This document shows, piece by piece, positions 55,827 to 63,551 of a DNA stretch of 63,551 nucleotides (within the stretch, counting starts at the first letter, position 1; every line of letters begins with the position of its first letter). The DNA lies in the NCBI RefSeq assembly GCF_014199195.1, contig NZ_JACIJE010000016.1:1-63551 (forward strand), in the 5' to 3' direction. The notes under the pieces were generated by a model that was not told the origin of the DNA, ran no database searches, and saw only the letters and a program-made list of their open reading frames with translations. The position numbers and the translations under genes are program-made. The stretch comes from Neoroseomonas alkaliterrae. Its GTDB lineage: Bacteria; Pseudomonadota; Alphaproteobacteria; Acetobacterales; Acetobacteraceae.

Positions 55827-56225
55827 ATGAATGCCGAAACCGAAGCCGGCGCTGTCTCCCCGGCGGCCGCGGGAGCCGAGCCGACCCGCAACGTGCGCAT
55901 GTGGCGCCCGCTCACCGATGTCGTGGAGACGGCAGAGGGCATCGTGCTGATGATCGAGATGCCGGGGGTGGTCGCCGACGACGTCGACATCACGCTGGAG
56001 CGGCGAGTGCTCACCGTGCGCGGCCGCGGAAGCAGCCCGCAGCCCGATCGCCTCCGCCTCGTCCACCTCGAGTTCGAGCCGGGGGACTACGAGCGCAGCT
56101 TCGTCCTGTCGGAAGACTTCGATGCCGCGCGCATCGAGGCCGTGCTGAAGGACGGTGTGCTGACGTTGCGGTTGCCTCGCGCGGCCGAGGCGCAGCCCAG
56201 CAAGATCCAGGTCAAGGCCGCCTGA
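55827..56225 (+). CDS. Hsp20 small heat-shock protein (2)
   Basis: The 132-residue protein has an alanine-rich N-terminus of 25 residues and an alpha-crystallin domain (ETAEGIVLMIEMPGVVADDV, YERSFVLSEDF, LKDGVLTLRLPR). It ends KIQVKAA. It follows copy 1 by 14 bp and is likely in the same transcript. Its sequence differs strongly from copies 1 and 3, so the three are not recent duplicates. Confidence 0.9.
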   Translation: MNAETEAGAVSPAAAGAEPTRNVRMWRPLTDVVETAEGIVLMIEMPGVVADDVDITLERRVLTVRGRGSSPQPDRLRLVHLEFEPGDYERSFVLSEDFDAARIEAVLKDGVLTLRLPRAAEAQPSKIQVKAA

Positions 56226-56245
56226 GCGGCAACGGAGAGGATGTC

Positions 56246-56749
56246 ATGCAGATCAAGGATCTGATCCCTTGGGCCCGGAAGGGTGACCAGCCCGAGCAGA
56301 AGGCCGCCGAGCAGAGCCCGATCGCGGCGCTGCAGCGGGAGATGAACCAGGTCTTCGAGAACTTCATGAACCGCTTCGGGAAGCCGCTCGCGGGGCTCGA
56401 ATGGCCCTGGGGCCAGAGCGAGGCGAAATCGGATGTGGTGCAGACCGACAACGCCGTGGAGATCTCCATCGAGCTTCCGGGCATGGAGATGAAGGATATC
56501 GAGCTGACGGTCGGGGACGACGTCCTGACCGTGAAGGGCGAGAAGCGCATCGAGCGGCAGGAGGAGAAGAAGGGCTACTACCTCTCCGAGCGCAGCTATG
56601 GTGCGATCTATCGCGCGATCCCGCTGCCTCCTGGCGTCGATGGCAGCAAGGCGGAGGCCAGCTTCAAGAACGGGGTGCTGACCATCCGGCTGCCGCAGAC
56701 GCCGGAGGCGCAGGCCAAGGTCAAGCGGATCGAGGTGAAGGCGGGCTGA
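56246..56749 (+). CDS. Hsp20 small heat-shock protein (3)
   Basis: The 167-residue protein starts MQIKDLIPWARKG and has ALQREMNQVFENFMNRFG, both typical of the sHsp of stress-tolerance islands. The alpha-crystallin domain (about 60-160) contains AVEISIELPGMEMKDIEL, YGAIYRAIPLP and FKNGVLTIRLP. The tail KRIEVKAG is standard. It is the closest of the three to the island Hsp20 that partners ClpK. Confidence 0.92.
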   Translation: MQIKDLIPWARKGDQPEQKAAEQSPIAALQREMNQVFENFMNRFGKPLAGLEWPWGQSEAKSDVVQTDNAVEISIELPGMEMKDIELTVGDDVLTVKGEKRIERQEEKKGYYLSERSYGAIYRAIPLPPGVDGSKAEASFKNGVLTIRLPQTPEAQAKVKRIEVKAG

Positions 56750-57170
56750 GATGCGCCGCGGCGGGGCGTGGCAAGGCACATGCCCCGCCCTCCGCTCCGC
56801 CTCGGGATCAAAAGGGTCCGGTCACGACCGTGCCCGGCCGCGATGCAGGCCGCCGGACCGCGGGGCACCGATGTCCGGCATTGCCGACGGCGTGCCCGTG
56901 AGGCCGGTGGATCTCGACCGCGCAGGGCGGGGGCTCCCACGAGGCACTGACCTGGGGCGCGCTCGACAGGCTGCCGGCCGATCCGCGGATCGCGATCTGC
57001 AAGATCGGCGGCACCGGCGCAGGGGGACGCCGGATGTCGTCGTGCGGTGCGATGGCTGGATGCGGGGCGGACGTGAAGGTGGGCGTGAGGCATCACGTTC
57101 GCAGGCCGGGTTCTGGCGCGCGTCGTGCTGAATATGCTTGGCGTTCCGCCCGGGAGATTCTGATTACGAT
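56750..57170. other. Gap without a supported gene
   Basis: This 421-bp stretch lies between the third hsp20 and the M48 protease. I see no intact gene. A short frame from ATG 56871 reads MSGIADGVPVRPVDLDRAG and would continue sensibly only after a shift near 56925 (SHEALTWGALDRLPADPRI), so a decayed gene may be present. The remnant's family is not recognised. Confidence 0.35.
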
Positions 57171-58127
57171 ATGTTCCATTTCGTCATCGCCCCCACGCTG
57201 GCCCACCGGCTGAACAACCTCGCGCAGACGGTCCTGCTGCTCGGCGGCATGGCTGCGATCGCCTGGCTCGTCGTCGGCATGATCGCGGGCCCCGAGACGA
57301 CCTTCGTCATCGTTGCGGTGATGACCGGAGGGCTCCTCTTCGCGCCCACGCTGTCGCGCGAGCTTCTGCTGCGCGGCTACCGCGCGCGGCAACTCGGCGC
57401 ACGCGACTGGCCCGAGGGCTTCGCGTTGCTCGAGACCCTGTCCGCACGCGCCGGACTGCCGCGCTGCCCGGAACTCTGGTAAGTCCCTAGCCAGCTGCCG
57501 AATGCGTTCGCGATGGGAAATCCGGAGGATAGCGTCGTCTGCGTTTCGGACGGTCTCTTTCGTCTCCTGTCCCCACGCGAGATGGCGGGAGTTCTTGCGC
57601 ATGAGATCGCGCATATCGCGCATCGCGACCTGTGGCTCATGGGCCTTGCGGACACCATGTCGCGGGCGGTTTCGCTGGCGAGCTGGCTCGGACAGATCCT
57701 GCTTTTCGCGAACCTGCCCCTGATCGTCGTGGGAGCGGTGACGCTTCCCTTGATCGCGCCGCTGGCCCTTGCTTTCTCGCCGACCGTGATGGCCCTGCTT
57801 CAGCTCGCGCTGTCGCGAAGGCGCGAGTTCGATGCCGATCTCGGGGCGGTGCGGCTGACGGGCGACCCCGAGGGCCTCGCCTCGGCTCTGACCAAGCTTG
57901 AGCGTCGGGTCGGGCGTTTCTGGGAGGAGATGTTCCTGCCGGGGCGCCGGATCCCCGAACCGTCACTCCTGCGCACGCACCCGCCAACGGAGGAGCGGAT
58001 CAGGAAGCTGCGATCACTGCTGGGTCCGCGGGGTGGGGATCTCGCCATTCCGCCTCACAGGGAGTTCGGGCTCGAAGTGCCTCGCCCGCAGGCACCTCGC
58101 TTTCATCGATCGGGCTTCTGGTATTGA
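57171..58127 (+). pseudogene. M48 (HtpX-like) metalloprotease, interrupted by one stop
   Basis: A 318-codon frame encodes an M48 membrane protease: two N-terminal membrane helices, a cytosolic domain, the zinc site HEIAH (about codon 144) and the third ligand in RRREFDAD. The frame is broken once, by TAA at 57480-57482, in the segment LPRCPELW*VPSQLPNAFA; relatives have tyrosine there (TAT or TAC). Both halves are otherwise intact and in the same frame. Members of this family are known from heat-resistance loci. The active-site half might be produced from ATG 57513 but would lack the N-terminal helices. Confidence 0.82.
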
Positions 58128-58741
58128 GGAAGGTGCAGTCCAGAGAATTTCAGTTCCCGGTTCCCACCGCTGCTCCAGTCGCCCCGATCCCGAATCCTCT
58201 CCGCCAACGTTACCGCCACGCTGAGGCGCAGGTTTGGCCGTAGTTGGGCGGCAGGGTTGATACTTCGATGCCGCAACGAGAGGCCTCGGGCCGTCTCTCT
58301 CCGCCCTTCTCTCTCCGGACCTTGGGACGTGGGCGGTTCGGTCTACAAGGGTCAGGAGCCTGATTTTCCATCGCTTTGTGGCCATTAGGGCGCTTCGGAT
58401 TCGGCAATCCCACCGGCCGGGCGATCGCCCCAAACCGCTGAATCCACCGCCTCGCCCCCAAGCCCTCCCCGCCATGTCTCGCATTTTGAGCGCCTTGGGG
58501 CATGGTGTTACCGTTCCGTCATGACGGACGCATCGGCGAAGCGCCCGAATCGGGAGCGGCATGCATGACGGAGACGGAGGCTGACACCTGCCGCGGCCAT
58601 GATGCGGGCGCCCGCCGCTGCGCTCGCTCACGCTTTCGGCTGTCAGCCTCGCTGCAGGAACAAAGAGCCTCCTGCCGCCTACCGCCCCCTGTCGGAAGCG
58701 CCCAGCCGCGACCTCGCGGCCTCGCAGCCGCCTGAGCTCAG
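58128..58741. other. Non-coding gap with a 14-bp palindrome
   Basis: This 614-bp gap separates the stress island from the helicase gene. No supported gene is seen on either strand; the longest frames are arginine-rich and unlike proteins. At 58515-58528 is a perfect palindrome (TCCGTCATGACGGA), 214 bp before the helicase start, a possible operator. The base composition is somewhat lower in GC than the flanks. Confidence 0.4.
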
Positions 58742-61700
58742 ATGCAGGATCTCGCGGCCTATCTCGACGAACTGTGCCAGCGCACGAGGGCCGGGTGGAC
58801 GGCCAACCCTGATCTCGTGGAAGTCGATGCGAGACGTGAGGCAAACCTCCTCTCGACGGGATATGGCGATCGGCAGATCGCGGAGCTGGTTCAAAACGCG
58901 GCAGACGCCGCCATGCGCTCGGCCTCTGCACGAATCGAACTCCGTCTGACCGCCAGCCACCTCTATGCCGCCAACACGGGAGACCCTGTCTCGCCAGAGG
59001 GCGTGCGCGCGCTGATCAACGGCGATCTCTCGCCCAAGGGCGGGGAGGAGATCGGCCGCTTCGGCCTCGGCTTCCGTAGCCTGCTTCGCCTCGGCGGCCG
59101 GGTGGACGTTCATTCTGCGGGTATCGCCTTCCGTTTCGATCCGGCCTGGTGCAGCGCCGAGGCGCGGCGGGCAGGAGGCTTGCCTCCCGAAGTGCCTGCG
59201 CCCGGCTTCCGCTTGGCGCAGCGTCTGGACGCGGCGGCAGAGCGAGCGGCCGACCCGATGCTGGCCGAGCTTCGTGGCTGGGCGGACACCGTGATCCGCG
59301 CCGACCTCGCGGCACCCGACGCGGCCGAGGCGATGCGCCGCGAGATGGACCGTTTTCCGGCCGAGTTCCTGCTTTTTGCCGTGCCGGACATCCAGCTCGA
59401 TCTGCTGCTGCCCGACGGCGCCCGCTGCCTGCGCCGCCGTCGTCGCGGCGCGCTCATGCGCTTGCGGGACGGCGACCGCGCGTCCTCCTGGCGGCTTTTC
59501 CAGGAGCGTGTGACGATCGACGACGAGGCGGCGCGCCGCGACGCCGGCGCCCTTCAGGCGCGCGATGCGGTGACCATCACCTGGGCCGTGCCCCTGCGCG
59601 GACCCAGGCGAGGCGGGCAGCTCTGGAATGCCTTTCCGACCAGGACGGCCAGCGTCGTGCCGGGAATCCTCGACACCCGCTGGAAGCTCAACAGCGACCG
59701 GACCGCTCTGACCGGCGAGGACTGGAATGCCGCGCTGATGCGCCGTGCCGCGACGCTCATCGCGCGCAGCCTCCCCGCGCTGGTGCGGAACGCGGATCTG
59801 GGGCTGCCGCTCGAGGCGCTCCCGCGCGAGCTCGAGCGGCGGGACGAGCCCGCCGCGCCGCTGCATGACGCGCTGTGGCAGGCCGTGCGGGACATCGCCT
59901 TCCTGTCCGACGGAACAGGCGGCCTCCGCCGGCCGACGGAACTTCACCGACCGCCTCTCGACGACAGCACGCTCCAGGAACGCTGGGAAACGGTCGCGGC
60001 AACAGAACAGCGGGCCGCGACGGTCCATCACGCCTGCATTTCCTCGGCCGATCGGCGCCCGCGGCTCGAGCGGCTGGCGAGAGCGCTGCGGGACGGAGGG
60101 ATCGAAAGAGACGAGGAGGGGAAAGCCGAAGAGTTCCACGGCAGGGAGGAGGCCTCGCCGGAACAGGAAATGCCGTGCCTCGCCAGGTGGGCGCCCGAGC
60201 ATTGGCTCGCCGCGATCGCCGATCCCGCCCCTGAGCGCGGACGCGAGGCGGTGCTGCTCGCCTCGGACCTCCACTCTCGGAACGAGCTGCACCTGCACCG
60301 CCTGCGCGCACTGGCGATCATCCCCACCGAGGAGGGCGGCTTGGCCAGCGCCTCGAACATGGTCCTGCCCGGCGGCGCGGTGCCCCGCGGGCGCAAGGCG
60401 GTGCACCCCGAACTCGTCGCCGACCAGGCGGTGCGCGAAGCGCTCGAACAGGTCTTCCGCATCGGCAGGATGGATGACGCGGCTTGGCGCATGCTCCTTG
60501 AGCAGACGTGGGGCGCAAACGGCGCGCCAAGTAGGCAGGACTGGGGCGCCGGTTGGGATCTGCTTCTGAGCGCCCCGGAGCCGGTGCGCCGCGACTTCGT
60601 CGCGACGCGCGCCGACCGGCTCCGCTTCCTCACCCGGGCCGGCACGTGGTGCACGCGCGACGACGTGTTGCTGCCGGGGTGCATCGTGACCGAAGAGGAA
60701 GCCCAGGCCCATGCGAAGGTGCTCCTCGATCCGGCGTTTGCTGACCGGGCAAGCTCTATTCTGGCTGACCTGGGGATCGGGGACACGCCGCCCGACGAGC
60801 GGCGGAAAGAGGAGCGCATGGGGTGGCCGGCGCCGCCTTGGCTTGCCTCACTGGATTCCGACGCGGCTGCGTTCTACCGGAAGACGCAGAGGCCGGCCAC
60901 GAGCCCCCAGTCCGATACGCTCGGCTACCTCAGGCCCGTCGAGCACCCCGCGGGTCTTGGATTGCTGGCAAAGCTCGAGAGGGGAGGCAAGGCCAGGCTC
61001 ACCCAGCTCTTCTTGGAGCGTCTTCGCAAAACGCCGACGCAAAAGTGCATGGTCGGTGGCCGGGGAAGCGAAGCGACCCGAAACAGGTATCTGCCAATAC
61101 CGGCCCCTGACCCTGCCGCATGGTGCCTCTGGAAGGAGGGGATGGTTGAGCTCGGCGGAACCTGCGTCCAACTCGCGGACATCATGGCTCTGCTGCGCGC
61201 GCTGACCGAGGAGGAGCGTACTGCCTTCGGCTCCCTTCTGCCCGACGACGTGCCGCTGCGCGAGCGGTGGGTCAAGGACTGGCCGGAGCCCGGGGGCTCA
61301 AGTGCATCCGCGTGGCAAGCCCTGCTCCATCCCGACTTCGGCATGTCGCCCGACGAACGCCGCGCGGTGTGGGAGGCCGCCGCGCGACGCGGCTTTTTCC
61401 CACAGCGGGTGCGGTGGCGACCGGATGCGTCGGCGGTCCCGCTCACCGAGATCCTGGTGTCGTCGAGCGCGGACGACCTTGCGCTTGCTGAGAATGCCGG
61501 CATTCCCTGCGTCGTTCTCGCTCGAGACGCGGCTGATGCATGGGTCAAGCAGGGGGCGCGCGACGCGAGCAAGGACATCGAAACGCGGGCAATCGGTGCG
61601 CCGGCCGACTGGATCGCCGCGGGCCGCTACATCCCGGGGCTTGCGGACTTCATCCAGGGCGAGGGTCCAGCCATCGGCTTCGTCGAGCGAGTCGAGCGCA

Positions 61701-63457
61701 GGCTGATGCACGTCGCCACGCCCGGCGACATCCTCACGGACGGCGACAGGATCCTGGTCAGCCGGTCATGGACCGAGCAAACGCCCTGGCAGGAGGTGCT
61801 GCGCAGGCTCCTGGAGGCCGTCGCTGCGGTCTCTCCGCTGTCGAAGCCCTTCGAGGAGTTGTTCGCGAAGCTCGACCGCAGCGAGGCCGACAGGCGACGT
61901 GCCGCGGTGCGCGAGGCAGCCGATCTGCCCCATCGGCTTCTCAGGGCGGTCCGAAACCCCGCTGCCTTGATGAGCAGGCTGCCGGATGCCGCGCGCGATG
62001 CGCTCGAGCAGGAGGTTTCCGACCTCCGCCTCGCGAACGTGTTCTTGGATGTTAACGGCTCCGCGGCGCTTCGCGTCCTGACAGAGGAACTTCGGGACTT
62101 CGGGCTTTCGCCGCCGACTCGATGGGGCACGGACGATGCTCGGCAGTTCGTCCAGGCGCTCGGGTTTCCGGTGAGCTTCGCCGGCGCCGCGAGGCCGCGG
62201 CTGGCCGCGGAGGAGCTGATCCCGGGCCCGCAGCCTTTGCCGCCGCTGCACGACTACCAAGAGGATGTCCTGCACGAGCTCGACGGCCTTCTAACGTCCG
62301 CTGCGGATCGCCGGCGGGCCGTCCTCAGCTTGCCGACCGGTGCGGGCAAGACCCGCGTCGCCGTCGAGGCCGCGGTCCGAGCCGTCCTGAGCGGAGGTGG
62401 TCAGCGACCTCTGGTGCTGTGGGTGGCGCAAACCGAGGAGCTGGGTGAGCAGTCCGTGGACGCTTTTCGCCGTGTCTGGCGGGCGAAGGGATCGCCCGAG
62501 GCCGATCTGCGTGTCGTCCGCCTGTGGGGTGGGCAGCCCACGCCACCTGAGGGAGAACCCGATCGGCCGACGGTCGTCGTCACGCTGATCCAGACGGCGA
62601 GGACGCGCATCCCGCAGAACGGACTGCACTGGCTGCGCGCCGCACGGATGATCATCGTCGACGAGAGCCACCACGGGATCGCTCGCAGCTACACGGAGGT
62701 GCTCGACGCCCTCGGGGTCGCGACAGGACAGAAACGCAGCCGCGATCAGGAACCCGTTCTCCTGGGCCTCACTGCCACGCCTTTCCGCAGCGGCGACCAG
62801 GAGGAGTCGGAGCGCCTCGCGCAGCGCTTCGATTGCCGTGTCGTGCCGCGCGAACAGGCGGCGCTCCACCAGACGCTTCGAAACCGGGAGTTCCTGGCCG
62901 ATGTCGTGATGGAGCCGATCACGTTCACGCAGCCGTTCCCCCTGACGGCGGAGGAACGGGAGCACTTCGAGACCTTCGAAGACTTGCCGACCTCCGCGCT
63001 GGAACGTCTCTCGAAGCAAGCCGATCGAAATGACGCGATCGAGCAAGCGATTGAACAGGCGCCCGAGAGGTCGATCCTGCTTTTCGCCAACAGCGTGGCG
63101 CACGCCGTTGCGCTGACGGCACGCCTCAGCCTGCGTGGGATCCGAGCGCGCGCGGTAAGCTCCGAGACCGACCTCTCAGCGCGGCGGGAAGCGGTCGCGG
63201 CATTCAGACGAGGGGAAGTGCGCGTGGTCTGCAACGCGGCGGTCTTCACGACCGGCTTCGATGCGCCTGGCGTCGAGATGATCCTGATATCGCGCCCGGT
63301 TTTCTCTCCGGTCCGCTTCATGCAGATGGTCGGACGCGGTCTGCGCGGACCGAAGAACGGCGGGACCTCCAAATGCCGGGTCGTGACGGTGCGGGACAAC
63401 ATCGATGTCTACCGGGGCCGCGACCCGCTTGAATGGTGGCGGCGATACTACGAGTGA
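58742..63457 (+). CDS. Sacsin-like ATPase fused to SF2 helicase
   Basis: The 1571-residue protein has a GHKL/Hsp90-type ATPase at the N-terminus: N-box IAELVQNAADAA (residues 47-58), ANTGDP near 77-82 and IGRFGLGF at 104-111, as in sacsin. The middle 950 residues are unrecognised. The C-terminal 400 residues are a DEAD/DEAH-type helicase with Walker A PTGAGKT (about 1198-1204), DESHH (about 1305), a TATPF motif and a second RecA domain with QMVGRGLRG. Such architectures are found in defence islands. It is the only gene between the stress island and a transposon end. Confidence 0.85.
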   Translation: MQDLAAYLDELCQRTRAGWTANPDLVEVDARREANLLSTGYGDRQIAELVQNAADAAMRSASARIELRLTASHLYAANTGDPVSPEGVRALINGDLSPKGGEEIGRFGLGFRSLLRLGGRVDVHSAGIAFRFDPAWCSAEARRAGGLPPEVPAPGFRLAQRLDAAAERAADPMLAELRGWADTVIRADLAAPDAAEAMRREMDRFPAEFLLFAVPDIQLDLLLPDGARCLRRRRRGALMRLRDGDRASSWRLFQERVTIDDEAARRDAGALQARDAVTITWAVPLRGPRRGGQLWNAFPTRTASVVPGILDTRWKLNSDRTALTGEDWNAALMRRAATLIARSLPALVRNADLGLPLEALPRELERRDEPAAPLHDALWQAVRDIAFLSDGTGGLRRPTELHRPPLDDSTLQERWETVAATEQRAATVHHACISSADRRPRLERLARALRDGGIERDEEGKAEEFHGREEASPEQEMPCLARWAPEHWLAAIADPAPERGREAVLLASDLHSRNELHLHRLRALAIIPTEEGGLASASNMVLPGGAVPRGRKAVHPELVADQAVREALEQVFRIGRMDDAAWRMLLEQTWGANGAPSRQDWGAGWDLLLSAPEPVRRDFVATRADRLRFLTRAGTWCTRDDVLLPGCIVTEEEAQAHAKVLLDPAFADRASSILADLGIGDTPPDERRKEERMGWPAPPWLASLDSDAAAFYRKTQRPATSPQSDTLGYLRPVEHPAGLGLLAKLERGGKARLTQLFLERLRKTPTQKCMVGGRGSEATRNRYLPIPAPDPAAWCLWKEGMVELGGTCVQLADIMALLRALTEEERTAFGSLLPDDVPLRERWVKDWPEPGGSSASAWQALLHPDFGMSPDERRAVWEAAARRGFFPQRVRWRPDASAVPLTEILVSSSADDLALAENAGIPCVVLARDAADAWVKQGARDASKDIETRAIGAPADWIAAGRYIPGLADFIQGEGPAIGFVERVERRLMHVATPGDILTDGDRILVSRSWTEQTPWQEVLRRLLEAVAAVSPLSKPFEELFAKLDRSEADRRRAAVREAADLPHRLLRAVRNPAALMSRLPDAARDALEQEVSDLRLANVFLDVNGSAALRVLTEELRDFGLSPPTRWGTDDARQFVQALGFPVSFAGAARPRLAAEELIPGPQPLPPLHDYQEDVLHELDGLLTSAADRRRAVLSLPTGAGKTRVAVEAAVRAVLSGGGQRPLVLWVAQTEELGEQSVDAFRRVWRAKGSPEADLRVVRLWGGQPTPPEGEPDRPTVVVTLIQTARTRIPQNGLHWLRAARMIIVDESHHGIARSYTEVLDALGVATGQKRSRDQEPVLLGLTATPFRSGDQEESERLAQRFDCRVVPREQAALHQTLRNREFLADVVMEPITFTQPFPLTAEEREHFETFEDLPTSALERLSKQADRNDAIEQAIEQAPERSILLFANSVAHAVALTARLSLRGIRARAVSSETDLSARREAVAAFRRGEVRVVCNAAVFTTGFDAPGVEMILISRPVFSPVRFMQMVGRGLRGPKNGGTSKCRVVTVRDNIDVYRGRDPLEWWRRYYE

Positions 63458-63468
63458 TACGTCCTGCA

Positions 63469-63551
63469 TCAGAATTTGACCTGTGCGTAGGCGCGTGAGG
63501 CGATGGCGGTGATGCGCTCGGGCTGATCGGCGAGCCAGTTCCAGGCGTCGC
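63469..63551 (-). mobile_element. IS630-like transposase, C-terminal end
   Basis: Read leftward from the window edge, the codons give DAWNWLADQPERITAIASRA and then YAQVKF before a TGA (63469-63471). This resembles the C-terminus of IS630-family DDE transposases (WN-L--QP--I-SI). The rest lies outside the window. It suggests an insertion sequence next to the helicase gene. Confidence 0.55.

Noticed and set aside
56751..57131. 126-codon frame after the third hsp20
   Set aside because: Only short parts look protein-like and only across a frame change, so at best a decayed remnant.
58210..58503. 97-codon leftward frame in the gap before the helicase
   Set aside because: It is basic and proline-rich with no recognisable motif, and no ribosome site precedes it.

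Overview
The window is about 63.5 kb of very GC-rich DNA with tightly packed, translationally coupled genes. Alphaproteobacterial codon habits, a GAAC-N7-GAAC LexA box, a membrane ferritin of the MbfA type and DUF2924/serine-recombinase cassettes together suggest an alphaproteobacterium, probably Acetobacteraceae (Roseomonas-like). That placement is inference; no rRNA or other marker gene is present.

Region 1 (1-2198) is accessory DNA: a HEPN/AbiU2-like protein and two unknown genes whose start codons share one CCATGG. Region 2 (2199-44517) is a largely complete lambda-like siphoprophage. It opens with a leftward, ATGA-coupled operon (small protein, DUF2924, large serine recombinase, HTH protein) controlled from a divergent promoter region holding a perfect LexA box. 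Rightward early genes follow: an unknown 413-aa protein, a winged-HTH regulator, a sigma-like factor, a Sak4-like ATPase, a putative ssDNA-binding protein, a Cas4-like Fe-S nuclease, a RecD-like helicase and a Toprim/VirE primase-helicase. A cluster of GTGGGAC repeats then looks like a replication origin. Next come a RuvC-like resolvase, a TacAT toxin-antitoxin pair and two tandem ParB-methyltransferase fusions. Late genes run from small terminase and GpA terminase through gpW, portal, a fused protease/capsid protein, lysis genes, tail tube, tail chaperone (with a textbook -1 frameshift site), tape measure, hub genes and TipJ to a tail spike. A PemK/Phd-type toxin-antitoxin pair lies antisense inside the tail operon, and an orphan second copy of the spike tip follows the spike.

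Region 3 (44639-58127) is a protein-quality-control island resembling the transmissible locus of stress tolerance / heat resistance (LHR, TLPQC). It carries TrxC, an SDH-type Clp-fold protease, a rhomboid, an MbfA-like ferritin-VIT protein, a DegP-like protease, PsiE, FtsH, a ClpK/ClpG-like disaggregase, an NDUFS4-like protein, three different Hsp20 proteins and an M48 protease. The logic is hold (Hsp20), disaggregate (ClpG), degrade (FtsH, DegP, M48, rhomboid) and repair redox and iron damage (TrxC, ferritin). Two members, psiE and the M48 gene, are each interrupted by one in-frame stop.

Region 4 (58742-63457) is a 1571-residue protein joining a sacsin/Hsp90-like ATPase to an SF2 helicase, a plausible anti-phage defence effector. 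The window ends inside an IS630-like transposase gene. No tRNA, rRNA or CRISPR array was seen.
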